This document shows, in pieces, positions 38,249-46,809 of a stretch of 64,000 nucleotides of DNA. This DNA is from Faecalispora anaeroviscerum. Its GTDB lineage: Bacteria > Bacillota > Clostridia > Oscillospirales > Acutalibacteraceae. The DNA lies in the NCBI RefSeq assembly GCF_947568225.1, contig NZ_CANOOQ010000001.1:310001-374000 (forward strand). Reading direction: 5' to 3'. The notes under the pieces are model-generated. The model was not told the origin of the DNA. It ran no database searches and worked only from the letters and a program-made list of their open reading frames with translations. Position 1 is the first letter of the stretch, and each line of letters starts with the position of its first letter. The translations under genes were made by a program, and so were the position numbers.

Positions 38249-38335
38249 GCTGGTGTGGCGAAATCGGCAGACGCAAGGGACTTAAAATCCCTCGGTGGCA
38301 ACACCGTACCGGTTCAAGTCCGGTCACCAGCACCA
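38249..38335 (+). tRNA. tRNA-Leu (TAA)
   Basis: An 87-base class II tRNA with anticodon TAA in AGGGA-CTTAAAA-TCCCT, a long variable arm (CGGTGGCAACACCG), acceptor GCTGGTG/CACCAGC and encoded ACCA. It is followed directly by phage-like debris; tRNA-Leu genes are common integration sites, but I found no repeat of its 3' end downstream. Confidence 0.97.
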
Positions 38336-38380
38336 CTCATAAACGTACAGATTTATGATTTGTTTGTAATTCTGAACGCA

Positions 38381-38417
38381 AAAATCCCCCGGCTGTGATA
38401 GCTGGGGGATTTCATTT
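38381..38417. terminator. hairpin between tRNA-Leu and the small coiled-coil gene
   Basis: AAATCCCCCGGC and GCTGGGGGATTT pair around TGTGATA, with A/T tracts on both sides. It could end tRNA-Leu transcription and the convergent small gene. Confidence 0.7.
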
Positions 38418-38557
38418 TATCCTTGGCCGGGAGATGATGGTGCTTTTAAGTACTGTTCCATACTCTCCAGCTTTTCGTATATCAGCGCTTGGTTTTTAAT
38501 GATGGTGTTCAGGTTTTGGTTGATAAGCTCCAGCTCTCGCTGTAATTTGTCGCCCAT
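38417..38557 (-). CDS. small hypothetical coiled-coil protein
   Basis: A 46-residue protein. The central part, LQRELELINQNLNTIIKNQALIYEKLESMEQYL (about 5-37), has a heptad pattern typical of a short coiled coil. The start was placed at ATG 38557 (MGDKL) because AAGGGG lies upstream; the open frame extends back to 38650 through unconvincing sequence. No family is recognised. Its place beside tRNA-Leu and phage debris suggests a phage-derived or accessory gene. Confidence 0.5.
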   Translation of the reverse strand: MGDKLQRELELINQNLNTIIKNQALIYEKLESMEQYLKAPSSPGQG

Positions 38558-38640
38558 GGTGACTACCCCTTTTCTTTTAGGGTAGCACAAAACGTTTGGA
38601 AATATATGGATATGTGAAGAGATTTTACAGAAAATAAAAA

Positions 38641-38674
38641 ATCCCCTCAACCGGAATTATCCAGCTGAGGGGAT
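38641..38674 (-). terminator. minus-strand terminator within the phage-like remnant
   Basis: ATCCCCTCA and TGAGGGGAT (outer arms of the hairpin) are followed on the minus strand by TTTTTTATTTT. It would end a minus-strand transcript coming from the decayed gene at 38741-38900. Confidence 0.7.
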
Positions 38675-38740
38675 CGTCATATCTATGTGGTTGACAAAAC
38701 CGATTTAATTTCGCAAAAACATTACACTGCTATTATTGGC

Positions 38741-38914
38741 TTATTCGGCATCCACAGTGTTTGCTTTAACCTCTGCCGCCTGCTCCGCGCCGGTGCTTGC
38801 TGTGCCCGCTGCATCCGTGCCAACGGTCCCGATCACGGAAGCGGCACCGGAATAATTATTGGTAATAGTCGCAGTTCCAGCGCTGGCCGAATCGACCCCT
38901 CACCCACGATGTAG
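38741..38914 (-). pseudogene. Ala/Thr-rich C-terminal fragment of a lost minus-strand gene
   Basis: The minus frame reads SASAGTATITNNYSGAASV, then an Ala/Thr/Gly-rich run ending in KANTVDAE and a stop at 38741-38743. Upstream the frame is broken by stops, and a good terminator lies 67 bases downstream. Composition resembles surface or phage structural proteins, but I recognise no family. It looks like the 3' end of a gene whose 5' part was deleted. Confidence 0.4.
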
Positions 38915-38996
38915 GCACAACAGCGCCCAACGGCATAATCACGCCGCTGATTTGCTGCGTAGTGTCTGCGCCTGTGCCGAAGAGAGCCAGCAGGGT

Positions 38997-39363
38997 GTAT
39001 ATCTGTAGCCTATGAAGAGCTGGTGCGGCTTCGCTTCAAAGCTGTAGCACGCCGCTTTCCAGACGATGCGCGGCTGGGCGTACAGATTACCGCGTGCTGC
39101 CGGTACCTAAGAGCAAAAGCAGACCGATCCAGGCAGAGGTGATCTCCGGCAAGATTCGTCCCACCAAAAAGCCGGACTGCGACAACACTGTGAAAATTAT
39201 TTGCGACGCTCTGAATGAGCTGGCTTACAAGGATGATTCACAGATTGTCACAACTCAAATTGCAAAGTATTACGCGAAAGTGCCGCGGACGTTTGTGAAG
39301 ATTATGAAAGTGGCTTTAGCTTTTCGACAGGCTTCTAAAATGTTTTCAACGTTTGGTATGTAA
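38997..39363 (+). pseudogene. frameshifted RusA-family Holliday junction resolvase
   Basis: Phage RusA-type crossover-junction endodeoxyribonuclease in two frames. The first (39011-39091) reads AYEELVRLRFKAVARRFPDD then ARLGVQITA. From about 39091 the reading shifts to a frame giving LPVPKSKSRPIQAEV, IRPTKKPDCDNTVKIICDAL (the catalytic Asp-containing KPDxDN motif) and DDSQIV, ending at 39363. The parts are collinear with intact RusA proteins of about 130 residues, so a single indel near 39090 breaks the gene. The start is missing or unclear. It identifies the surroundings as an eroded prophage. No function is expected. Confidence 0.7.
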
Positions 39364-39544
39364 TCGCTATCGCTTAATATGAAAACAAATCCTTTCTTTT
39401 AAACATTGCCAAAATATAGAAATTACGCGCAACACCCTTTCGAGTGCTGAGTTCTAAAAATTATTATCATTCACTGCTACTACATATCCAACATAATATA
39501 CAAGTAGTGCAATTATTAAAAATTCCTATCGAAAAGGTGAACTT

Positions 39545-40117
39545 ATGCTGGATTTAAGAAGTGGTTGCGATTATCAATACAATTATAATAAATGTGTAAA
39601 TATTCCAATTGAGCTATATGAGTCTCTTAAAGGGGAATACTTTATTGGCTATGCTGATAACTTAAGCCTAGGAAATGGTACCAGTGCATGGGCAAGATTA
39701 TACAATCCACGCGGGTCTGGTGTAAATTTACATGTTAATGTATGGACTGTAACAGATATATCAGAATCACCCTTTCGCGCTCAATTCTGGTTTAATTCAA
39801 CCGCTCCGGGCAAGTCTTCTGAATCCGATCTTGTAACCCCTTCAAATACAGCCATCCGGCCTATTCCAAGACCTAGGGTAAAGTTAGAGTTAGCATCAAA
39901 TGTTATTGGTGAACCAACTGGAGGAGTAAAAGCATTTGTCAGAAGAGGCGAGCCGGGAACGACCTTGGTCGAAGTGGAGAATGGAAAATTAATATTCCCT
40001 CCCGGGGGTTCATTTCTGGTATTTTTATCTATAACGGAAAATCCCAATATTGCAGCATCAGGACGAATAGCATTTGGATGGTGGGAAGAAAAAATTGCTT
40101 GTCAACGCAACAATTAA
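39545..40117 (+). CDS. DUF6143-like protein
   Basis: A 190-residue soluble beta-rich protein. The segments YFIGYADNLSLGNGTSAWARLYNP, GVNLHVNVWTVT, SNTAIRPIPRPRVKLELASN, and the closing PPGGSFLVFLSI with RIAFGWWEE resemble a Firmicute family I recall as DUF6143, whose function is unknown. No signal peptide, membrane helix or catalytic motif is seen. AAAAGGTG precedes the ATG. Base composition is clearly more AT-rich than the genes on either side, and it lies next to phage debris, so recent transfer is plausible. An imperfect terminator follows. Confidence 0.55.
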   Translation: MLDLRSGCDYQYNYNKCVNIPIELYESLKGEYFIGYADNLSLGNGTSAWARLYNPRGSGVNLHVNVWTVTDISESPFRAQFWFNSTAPGKSSESDLVTPSNTAIRPIPRPRVKLELASNVIGEPTGGVKAFVRRGEPGTTLVEVENGKLIFPPGGSFLVFLSITENPNIAASGRIAFGWWEEKIACQRNN

Positions 40118-40122
40118 TACTT

Positions 40123-40166
40123 AGGGTGAATCACTCAAAATTGGGTGTTTCATCCTATTTTTTATA
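40123..40166 (+). terminator. terminator of the DUF6143-like gene
   Basis: An imperfect hairpin (AGGGTGAATCAC and GTGTTTCATCCT, one mismatch) followed by ATTTTTTAT, six bases after the stop. Confidence 0.65.
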
Positions 40167-40239
40167 CTGCTTCCACTATCTAATTATATTACCTGACTGG
40201 TACCATAAAAAGGACTTTGCACATCTTATAACAAAAAAC

Positions 40240-40484
40240 GCACACCCCACTAGAGGTGTGCAAAAATCAGTGAAAAGGATTGCGGCCGGCAGCGGAACAG
40301 CAATATTCTTGCCACAGGAGCGAGCGCTATTTTGAGAGCAAAAGTTCAGAAAACCCAATAAAATGGAAAATTCTGCATCTCTTGATTCGCTTTGGAAAAA
40401 TGATTGATTTATTTCATCAAGAGTGTTATCCTTAAAATAAGAATAAATTTCTTTATTAGTGGCAATTTTTGTTTTTTTAGTCAT
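40240..40484 (-). pseudogene. possible truncated minus-strand gene with its own terminator
   Basis: A minus-strand frame starting at ATG 40484 reads like a genuine N-terminus (MTKKTKIATNKEIYSYFKDN, DEINQSFFQSESRDAEFSIL) but turns into unlikely protein after about 50 residues. A hairpin (GCACACC/GGTGTGC, 40240-40261) followed on the minus strand by TTTTTTG lies within the frame. This looks like a gene that lost its middle while keeping its terminator. No ribosome site is clear and no family is recognised. Confidence 0.3.
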
Positions 40485-40538
40485 GGCGGTGTGTTGTCTG
40501 AAAACTTAGTTATCAATTGGTTTGAAGGGTGCGTACTG

Positions 40539-41687
40539 GTGAAGTTTCAAAAATCTCCTCCCAATATAGTAAAGTTACGCTTTGAAAAAGAGTTGGAATA
40601 TCAGGTATGGGGCAATCGCATGCTGCATCTAACGTGGACTTTTGTAGCCATGGTGATAATCGTAGAGCTGGCGATTTTCGCACTCAAAAAATTGAGTGGC
40701 GGAGCAGCGAATACGGAAGAATATCTTCTGATTTATATCGTTGCTCCAACGCTCATCAATGTTTCAATTCTTGCGGTTACTCATATGGTATCTCGAAGGC
40801 TGTTGGCTAAGGGCAAATACAGTATACAGGCTTACCTATATCTTTTTTGTCTATCGTTGCTTTGCTTTATGCTTGCCTGGACACATAATGCCGTGCAGGT
40901 CATCTATATGATTTTTGCGTTCCCTGTATTGTTGGCGCTTTTTTATATTGACGACAACCTGCTGCGTGGCGCCTTTTGCCTGAATTTTGCTCTGTATATA
41001 CTGTATATTGTACTTTTGTATCGTACATACGACTCTGTTTCTTATATTGACAGGCCGGATTTTAGGAATGTTCTTACCGCTGCGGCCATCATTCTTGCCT
41101 GCTATATGTCCGCAAAAATGAGCTTGCGCCGTCAAAATAGTTTGGTGAACAGCATTATGTGCGCACATGAGCGCACCAAGCTGGATTCGCTCACCGGGCT
41201 GTATAATCATGCGACCTTTTATGAAAGGCTGAGCATGCGGATTCAGGATCATCATCAGAATTATGAACCGTTTTCATTGATTATTATGGACATCGATGAC
41301 TTTAAACAGGTGAACGACCAAAATGGACACGATGCCGGGGACGAAATTATTATGCTTCTGGTAGACTGTATGAAAGCCAATCTCCAGGGGGATGAAATTG
41401 CGTATCGATACGGGGGTGAGGAGTTTACCGTGATCACCAACAGAATTCCCGATCAGGATGTTGCGCTGGCCGAATCGATTCGGCAGAGCTTTGAGGAGGC
41501 CGCTCGGGCGACCGGCCATCAAACTCCAGCCACGGTCAGTATCGGGATTGCCCGTTACGATGCAAAGCGGTTTGGAGCCCGGCGTGAATTTTTTTCCGCA
41601 GCCGATGAAGCGCTGTATGCCGCGAAGCGCAGCGGCAAAAACCATACTCTTGTGTGGAATGAAGATATCTCTATAATCAATCTATAA
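40539..41687 (+). CDS. membrane-bound diguanylate cyclase (GGDEF)
   Basis: A 382-residue protein with about six hydrophobic helices (residues 20-210) and a C-terminal GGDEF domain that makes cyclic di-GMP. LDSLTGLYNHATFYERL (about 212-228) begins the domain, the metal-binding IMDIDDFKQVND follows, and the active-site loop is RYGGEEF (290-296). A canonical RxxD inhibitory site is not seen five residues before it. The GTG at 40539 (GAAGGG upstream) fits better than the frame's first ATG at 40404. The N-domain does not match a sensor family I know. It is monocistronic with a terminator. Confidence 0.88.
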   Translation: MKFQKSPPNIVKLRFEKELEYQVWGNRMLHLTWTFVAMVIIVELAIFALKKLSGGAANTEEYLLIYIVAPTLINVSILAVTHMVSRRLLAKGKYSIQAYLYLFCLSLLCFMLAWTHNAVQVIYMIFAFPVLLALFYIDDNLLRGAFCLNFALYILYIVLLYRTYDSVSYIDRPDFRNVLTAAAIILACYMSAKMSLRRQNSLVNSIMCAHERTKLDSLTGLYNHATFYERLSMRIQDHHQNYEPFSLIIMDIDDFKQVNDQNGHDAGDEIIMLLVDCMKANLQGDEIAYRYGGEEFTVITNRIPDQDVALAESIRQSFEEAARATGHQTPATVSIGIARYDAKRFGARREFFSAADEALYAAKRSGKNHTLVWNEDISIINL

Positions 41688-41737
41688 TAATCCTCGGCGC
41701 CTATGGCAGGACGCCAAAAATACAAGTTTTTTTCCGT

Positions 41738-41779
41738 AAGCCGCATGAATGTTAGAATTCATGCGGCTTTTCTTTTTTC
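41738..41779 (+). terminator. terminator of the diguanylate cyclase gene
   Basis: AAGCCGCATGAAT and ATTCATGCGGCTT form a 13-base stem around GTTAGA, followed by TTCTTTTTT. Confidence 0.92.
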
Positions 41780-42024
41780 ATTAAGATCCATACCATTAAA
41801 TTTGAAAGATATCAAACAAAATAGCTAAAAATATTCTATATTATTTTTGGTTTATTATTATATAATAAAAGCATGAAATAATTTGCATATAAATTCCATA
41901 CATAGAATTGTGATTTTAGTTGACTTGGCTGTCCGAAAACCAACTATTACTCAGCAATAGCTCGCAGGTTTTATCTGGGAAAGCCTGCAAGTTATGATAT
42001 GTTTTTTGAGGAAGGAGATTTGTT
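41780..42024. other. AT-rich upstream region of the sugar-acid transporter
   Basis: Several TATAAT-like elements (for example near 41860) and a TTGACT at about 41920 make promoter placement ambiguous. No CG-centred LacI-type palindrome like those upstream of 46858 is visible here. GAGGAAGGAG gives a strong ribosome site for the gene at 42025. Confidence 0.4.
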
Positions 42025-43377
42025 ATGAAAAAAGGGTTCAAAAAAGGTTTGGCTTTAACACTGGCCTCGGCGCTGATGCTTTCTACAACGGCATGCGCGG
42101 GTAATTCCGGATCAAGCGGTAGCTCTGCTGCACAGGGAGGTTCCACATCTTCGGGAGCGGCTAGCGATGAGCTGACCGGCGAGCTTCGCGTTACAACGCA
42201 GGCATGGATGATGGGTAAGTACGATTTCGAGGGGATTAAGGCTGACTTTGAGAAAAAGCACCCCGGCGTAACCGTTACTTACAACAAGGTCGATAATGCC
42301 GACGTTACGACCAACATGCTGCAATGGTCTCAGGGCAAAACAAATTGCGATATTGCGATCGGCGGCAGCCGTGAACACGCAGTTCAGTATGCCGCAAAGG
42401 ATTACATCGTCGATTTCGGTGACGATTTCTTTACCGGCGATCTCGCGAAGGATAAATTCTTCCCTGCGTTCCTTGAGCTGGGTAATGTGGAAGGCAAGCA
42501 GTACATGATCCCGATCACCGGCGAGGTGATGTTCATCGTTGCCAACAAAGACCTGATGAAGAAAGCCGGCCTTGCCGATGCAAACGGCAAAATTACTCCC
42601 GTCAAGAGCTGGGATGAGCTTTACGAGTATGCGAAAAAAGCGACTGTTGTGAAGGACGGCAAAACCGTTCAGACCGGTCTTTCCATCGACTGGGGCAGCA
42701 ACTTTATGACGTACTCTTATCTCTCCGCTCTGCAGGGAATCAAGGGCAACTTCTATGAGTCCGACGGCAAAACCATTGATTTTACCAGTGCCGAATCCAA
42801 GGGCCTGCTGACCAGCTGGAACAAGCTGGTAAAGGACGGCTACACTCCAATCGATACTTTCGCGGACATGGATGCCGGACGTACCAATTTTAAGGCCGGT
42901 AAGGTTGCCATGCTGATGACCGCGGCTTCCCGTTGGATTGAGTGCCAGAAAAACGTGGGAAAAGACAACACAACCGTTATGCCGATTCCCGGCACCGATA
43001 CGCACGGCTCTCTGGTTTACATCCACGGCGCGGTGATTCCGAAGGCTTCTCCGAAGATCGAGCTTGCGAAACTCTTCATTAAAGAAGAGCTGCTCAAGAC
43101 AGAATTCCACGTTCAGGCGCTGAACACCTACGGCAAAATGTCTCCGCTGCTCGCACACTACCAGGGTCTTGAAAATGCAGACTGGCCTACCGTTGTTGAG
43201 GCGACCAAATCCGCAGTTACAACACCTTTGTACAAAGATTTCTCCAAGTTGGATACCGGCGTTCAGGTTGAACTGCAAAAATGCATCAAGGGAGACCAGA
43301 GTGTAGAGGATACACAGAGCAACCTCAAGAAGCTGATTGGCACGTTAGATTTGACAACCGGCCTCAGTAAGAAGTAA
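42025..43377 (+). CDS. ABC sugar-type solute-binding lipoprotein
   Basis: A 450-residue family 1 extracellular solute-binding protein. The signal peptide ends in the lipobox TTAC (lipidated Cys24), followed by a Ser/Gly-rich linker and ELTGELRVTTQAW. The mature protein has the usual two-lobed layout with FKAGKVAMLMTAASRWIE near residue 291. It should capture an external sugar, oligosaccharide or sugar acid for the two permeases encoded next. A hairpin in the gap to the permease gene probably allows higher binding-protein output. No ATPase gene is in the cluster, so a shared MsmX-type ATPase encoded elsewhere is likely. Confidence 0.93.
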   Translation: MKKGFKKGLALTLASALMLSTTACAGNSGSSGSSAAQGGSTSSGAASDELTGELRVTTQAWMMGKYDFEGIKADFEKKHPGVTVTYNKVDNADVTTNMLQWSQGKTNCDIAIGGSREHAVQYAAKDYIVDFGDDFFTGDLAKDKFFPAFLELGNVEGKQYMIPITGEVMFIVANKDLMKKAGLADANGKITPVKSWDELYEYAKKATVVKDGKTVQTGLSIDWGSNFMTYSYLSALQGIKGNFYESDGKTIDFTSAESKGLLTSWNKLVKDGYTPIDTFADMDAGRTNFKAGKVAMLMTAASRWIECQKNVGKDNTTVMPIPGTDTHGSLVYIHGAVIPKASPKIELAKLFIKEELLKTEFHVQALNTYGKMSPLLAHYQGLENADWPTVVEATKSAVTTPLYKDFSKLDTGVQVELQKCIKGDQSVEDTQSNLKKLIGTLDLTTGLSKK

Positions 43378-43401
43378 GAAATCGTTTCGTTCAGGACGTT
43401 C

Positions 43402-43424
43402 GTACAGGGGAGGCACCCCTGTAC
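43402..43424 (+). other. intercistronic hairpin between binding protein and permease
   Basis: GTACAGGGG and CCCCTGTAC form a perfect nine-base stem around AGGCA with no T-run. Such hairpins after binding-protein genes stabilise the upstream message or lower readthrough; this role is inferred. Confidence 0.7.
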
Positions 43425-43491
43425 GCGTTCCCTGAGCGAGGGAGTGGCTGATCGTGTTTAGGCTTCTGATGAAATCGGCGGAGGAATGAAA

Positions 43492-44409
43492 ATGAAAAAC
43501 AAGCTTTCACTCAGCCTCAAAAAACAAGTTCCAGGCTATGCATTTATGCTTCCGGGTTTTCTTTTTGTGGCATTGTACATGGGGTATCCGTTATTTCGGT
43601 CTCTCTATTTAAGTTTTACTCAGTATAATTTCAGCTTTGATCCAAAGCCGATCTTTATTGGCTTTAACAACTACGTTAAAATGTTTTCCGATTCTTATTT
43701 TATGGATGCACTCTGGAATACATTTATATTCACGATTGCGTTTTTGCCGGGTGTTATGATCATCTCTCTGATTCTGGCGATGATGCTGGATAAAGGGATT
43801 AAGGGATCGGGCTTCTTCCGAACCTGCATCTTTCTGCCGGTGGTCGTGCCGCTGTCCCTGACAGGTATCATTTTTCAGTGGATTTTGAATGAGCAGTACG
43901 GTTTGCTGAACTGGTTCCTGGTAGATGTGCTGCACCAGAACGCCTGGGCTCAGAACTGGCTGGGTGACGGTCATTGGGCCATGGTCAGTATTATCGTGGT
44001 CAGCTTGTGGAAAAACATCGGTATGCTGGTCATCCTCTTTATGGCAGGGCTTCAGGCAATCTCAAACGATATTATGGAGGCTGCCCGTGTAGACGGCGCC
44101 AACGCGTACCAGCGCATCGTACATATTACGCTTCCAAATTTGAAAGAAAGCTATGTGATCTGTGGTATTTGGGCAATCATTCAGGCGGTTAAGGTCTTTG
44201 AGCAGCCCTTCATCATGACGCAGGGCGGCCCCGGAACCTCTACTCTGGTGCTGTATCAGTATACATGGATCAATGCATTTAAATATTTTGAAATGGGGTA
44301 TGCCTCTTCCATCGCATATTTCATGGGAGTTGTAATTCTATTGCTCTCTGTGATTAACATGTTCCTCAACAGAGGGGACGACGCAAAGATAAAGAAGGTG
44401 AAGGTATGA
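43492..44409 (+). CDS. ABC sugar permease, inner membrane subunit 1 (CUT1 type)
   Basis: A 305-residue permease with six helices. The cytoplasmic EAA loop, EAARVDGANAYQRIVHITLPNL (about 200-221), contacts the ATPase. The N-terminal PGYAFMLPGFLFVALYMGYPL is typical of the MalF/UgpA-like subunit. I chose ATG 43492 over 43486 because GGAGG lies eight bases before it, whereas it abuts the first ATG. It overlaps the next permease gene by four bases. Substrate is presumed to be the precursor of the sugar acid handled by the downstream enzymes. Confidence 0.92.
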   Translation: MKNKLSLSLKKQVPGYAFMLPGFLFVALYMGYPLFRSLYLSFTQYNFSFDPKPIFIGFNNYVKMFSDSYFMDALWNTFIFTIAFLPGVMIISLILAMMLDKGIKGSGFFRTCIFLPVVVPLSLTGIIFQWILNEQYGLLNWFLVDVLHQNAWAQNWLGDGHWAMVSIIVVSLWKNIGMLVILFMAGLQAISNDIMEAARVDGANAYQRIVHITLPNLKESYVICGIWAIIQAVKVFEQPFIMTQGGPGTSTLVLYQYTWINAFKYFEMGYASSIAYFMGVVILLLSVINMFLNRGDDAKIKKVKV

Positions 44410-45245
44410 AAGAAAAAAATCTGGCGGTCAGTTTCATCCTTTTTGTTTTTTTGCTGTTAACTGCCTTTGTTTTTATTATTCCATTCCTGTGGACGTTTCT
44501 CACCTCACTGAAAACCAACGACGAAATCTATGCGGCCACGTTAACGATTCTCCCCAGCAAGATTACCTTTGAGCATTATGTTAAGGTGGTCACGCAAATG
44601 GGCGATTTCCTAAAGTATTTCAGAAACTCGGTGGTCGTTTCCCTGTGGAGCGTGCTGGCCACGGTTATTTTCAGCGCGTCGATGGGGTACGCGTTCTCAA
44701 AAATGGACTTCAAGTTTAAAAATATTTACTTGGGATTTGTCCTGTTTATTCTGACGCTTCCCTATGTCATTTATCTGATTCCGATTTATATTATGGAGTC
44801 CAAAATGGACTTGATCGATACCGCATGGGGCCTGATTCTGCCGTATATCGCGACCAATCTTCCCATGTCTGTGTTTATCATGCGCGGCCAGTTCAACAAT
44901 GTTCCAAATACGTTGGGTGAGGCTGCAACGATCGATGGGTGCAACAACTGGCAGGTTTTTTCCAAAATTATGCTCCCGGTTGTCAAGCCCGGTATTGCCA
45001 CTGTTATCATCTTCACCTTTATTAATGTATGGGGTGAATTTACTTACGGCAGAACCCTTACCGCAACTGCACGGGCGCAGACGCTGCCGGTCGGTATTAC
45101 CTTCCTGCGTGACGAGGCGGCCTCTTGGCAGTACGGCACGCTGACGGCAACCATCATATTGTCCCTGATTCCGTTGCTGATTATCTTCCTGAGCATGCAG
45201 AAGTACTTTATCAGCGGGATTATGGAAGGCGCTCTCAAGGGATGA
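44406..45245 (+). CDS. ABC sugar permease, inner membrane subunit 2 (CUT1 type)
   Basis: A 279-residue MalG-like permease with six helices and the EAA loop GEAATIDGCNNWQVFSKIMLPV (about 170-191). The N-terminal LLTAFVFIIPFLWTFLTSLKTNDEI fits the family. It overlaps the first permease by ATGA and is followed by a terminator, closing the three-gene transport unit (binding protein, permease, permease). The nucleotide-binding subunit is missing from the cluster. Confidence 0.92.
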   Translation: MKEKNLAVSFILFVFLLLTAFVFIIPFLWTFLTSLKTNDEIYAATLTILPSKITFEHYVKVVTQMGDFLKYFRNSVVVSLWSVLATVIFSASMGYAFSKMDFKFKNIYLGFVLFILTLPYVIYLIPIYIMESKMDLIDTAWGLILPYIATNLPMSVFIMRGQFNNVPNTLGEAATIDGCNNWQVFSKIMLPVVKPGIATVIIFTFINVWGEFTYGRTLTATARAQTLPVGITFLRDEAASWQYGTLTATIILSLIPLLIIFLSMQKYFISGIMEGALKG

Positions 45246-45334
45246 TGTCTTCAGATTTTGCCAAATTAGCTTGTTTTCAGCGGTGTTTTGGAACAACGTT
45301 TCAGATGGGAACGACTTGGATCTCTGACAACAGA

Positions 45335-45384
45335 AAAACGGTGATTGACGGAACACATCCGCAGTCACCGTTTTCGGTTTTAAA
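45335..45384 (+). terminator. terminator of the transport unit
   Basis: AAAACGGTGA and TCACCGTTTT pair with a 20-base loop region, followed by CGGTTTTAAAA. It also faces the convergent lacI-type gene. Confidence 0.65.
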
Positions 45385-45421
45385 ATCGCCGCAAAAATGG
45401 AGCGGTTATCAAGTTTAATAG

Positions 45422-46516
45422 TCAGGCGTTTTCATAGGCATTGTCCGCGGTAATGTCGCCTTCATAAAAGGCGAGGTTGCTTTTTACCACAATGATCGGC
45501 TCGATAAAGATGCTGTCGTTTGCCGGGAACTCGTTTTTTGCCAGAAAGTCAAACAGAGCCTTGCAGCCGAGGTAGCCAAGCTGAAACGGCTTTTTGTAGA
45601 TGATTGCCTGCAGCACGTTCTGCAAAAGCATCTCTCGGCTTTCCTGAAAGAGATCGCTCCCAATCACCTTCACCGTTCCCGCCCGGCCCGCATCTAAAAC
45701 CGCTTTGCAGACGGGCAGTGTATTGGTAGCTGTGCAGGAGTAGATCGCGCTGATCTCCGGGTCGACTTTCAGCAGCCCCAAAAGCTCACGGTATAAATGT
45801 TCCGTATCGCTGCGGTTGTAGATTTTGATGACTTCCATCCGGTTGTCTGTATTTTTGAAATACTGCTCAAAGCCGGTAACGTTCATGTAATGGGTCGAAA
45901 CCATCATGTCTCCCGAAACCACCAGGGCCTTGCCTTGGTTCCCGGTAAAGCCGGAGATCAGCTCGGCGGCCAGACTGCCGGCCATCAAATCCTGTGCGCG
46001 CACGCAGCAAAGGCGTTTGGCCTGCGGCAGATCCGACACAATGAAAACAGAGGGAATGTTTTTTTTTGCAAATTGATCGATAAAATAAGTAAACGCTGGG
46101 CTATCTACCGCGAGTGTGACCAGACCGGAGATTTCATCAGAATGGTTCTCGTATACTTCCTCCAGGCGCTTCGGTAGGTTAGAGAGCGGCCCGGAAAAAC
46201 CAAAATCGAGAATTTCAATATTGAACTCGGCTGCTTCGGCCTGTAAGGCGCGCATTCCCTTCCAGATGTCCCGGTAATAATAGCGGTTCGTGCCGGAGTT
46301 CGGCAGAGGCATCACAAAAGCGATTTTCAGCAGCTTGCGTTTCAGGGAAGAAGCAACATAGTTGGTTTTATAGCCCATGCTGTCGGCTATGGTAACAATC
46401 TCTTTCCTTACTCTTTCACTGATGCCGGGTTTATTGTAAAGCGCTTTGTGTACAGTGGAAAGAGAAACCTCTGCCTCCGCCGCAATATCCTTTAAGGTTG
46501 CTTTTTTGTCTTTCAT
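45422..46516 (-). CDS. LacI-family transcriptional regulator
   Basis: A 364-residue repressor. The N-terminal DNA-binding domain ATLKDIAAEAEVSLSTVHKALYNKPGISERVRKEI (6-40) includes the LacI helix-turn-helix and hinge. The remainder is a periplasmic-binding-protein-like ligand domain, with QGKALVVSGD and IYSCTATNTLPVCKAVLDAG segments of the two lobes. It is transcribed towards the transporter genes and away from the dehydratase gene. CG-centred palindromes of the LacI type at 46683-46697 and 46810-46829 are its most likely operators. The inducer is probably the imported sugar acid or an intermediate. Confidence 0.9.
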   Translation of the reverse strand: MKDKKATLKDIAAEAEVSLSTVHKALYNKPGISERVRKEIVTIADSMGYKTNYVASSLKRKLLKIAFVMPLPNSGTNRYYYRDIWKGMRALQAEAAEFNIEILDFGFSGPLSNLPKRLEEVYENHSDEISGLVTLAVDSPAFTYFIDQFAKKNIPSVFIVSDLPQAKRLCCVRAQDLMAGSLAAELISGFTGNQGKALVVSGDMMVSTHYMNVTGFEQYFKNTDNRMEVIKIYNRSDTEHLYRELLGLLKVDPEISAIYSCTATNTLPVCKAVLDAGRAGTVKVIGSDLFQESREMLLQNVLQAIIYKKPFQLGYLGCKALFDFLAKNEFPANDSIFIEPIIVVKSNLAFYEGDITADNAYENA

Positions 46517-46682
46517 ACCGATTCCTTTCGCAGAATTGAATTTTAAAATATTACAGATTATAAAAATGGATTTGTTTTTTCTTCGCCTTCGGTAAGGGAA
46601 AAACCATCCTGTTCAAGTAAGATTGCTTATCCTTAAATATAACATGAATACAAAAAGAAAGAAAGAAAATTGTCTGTATTTA

Positions 46683-46697
46683 AAGAAACGTTTTTCT
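46683..46697. promoter_or_regulatory. LacI-type operator 1 (upstream)
   Basis: AAGAAACGTTTTTCT is a near-palindrome centred on CG, as expected for LacI/GalR proteins. It lies between the divergent regulator and dehydratase genes and resembles the second site at 46810-46829, 129 bases away centre to centre, so looping is possible. Confidence 0.6.
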
Positions 46698-46768
46698 AAT
46701 ATCATTTCGATTGATCCTGATTTCTAAAAATTATAATTGTATATTATAGAAATCAGATTTCAATATTG

Positions 46769-46797
46769 TTGACTTCGATTAGTTATAATGCTAAAAT
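46769..46797 (+). promoter_or_regulatory. promoter of the sugar-acid enzyme operon
   Basis: TTGACT (46769-46774) and TAAAAT (46792-46797) with a 17-base spacer. Operator 2 begins 13 bases after the -10, covering the start region. Confidence 0.6.
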
Positions 46798-46809
46798 AGG
46801 GGCGAGAAT

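Noticed and set aside
38336..39545. attR copy of the tRNA-Leu 3' end downstream of the phage remnant
   Set aside because: I searched by eye for the tRNA tail (TCCGGTCACCAGCACC) and found no second copy before 40 kb.
42112..43278. 388-codon open frame antisense to the binding-protein gene
   Set aside because: It mirrors a strong lipoprotein gene with family motifs, lacks a ribosome site and reads as unlikely protein. High-GC third-position bias produces such shadows.
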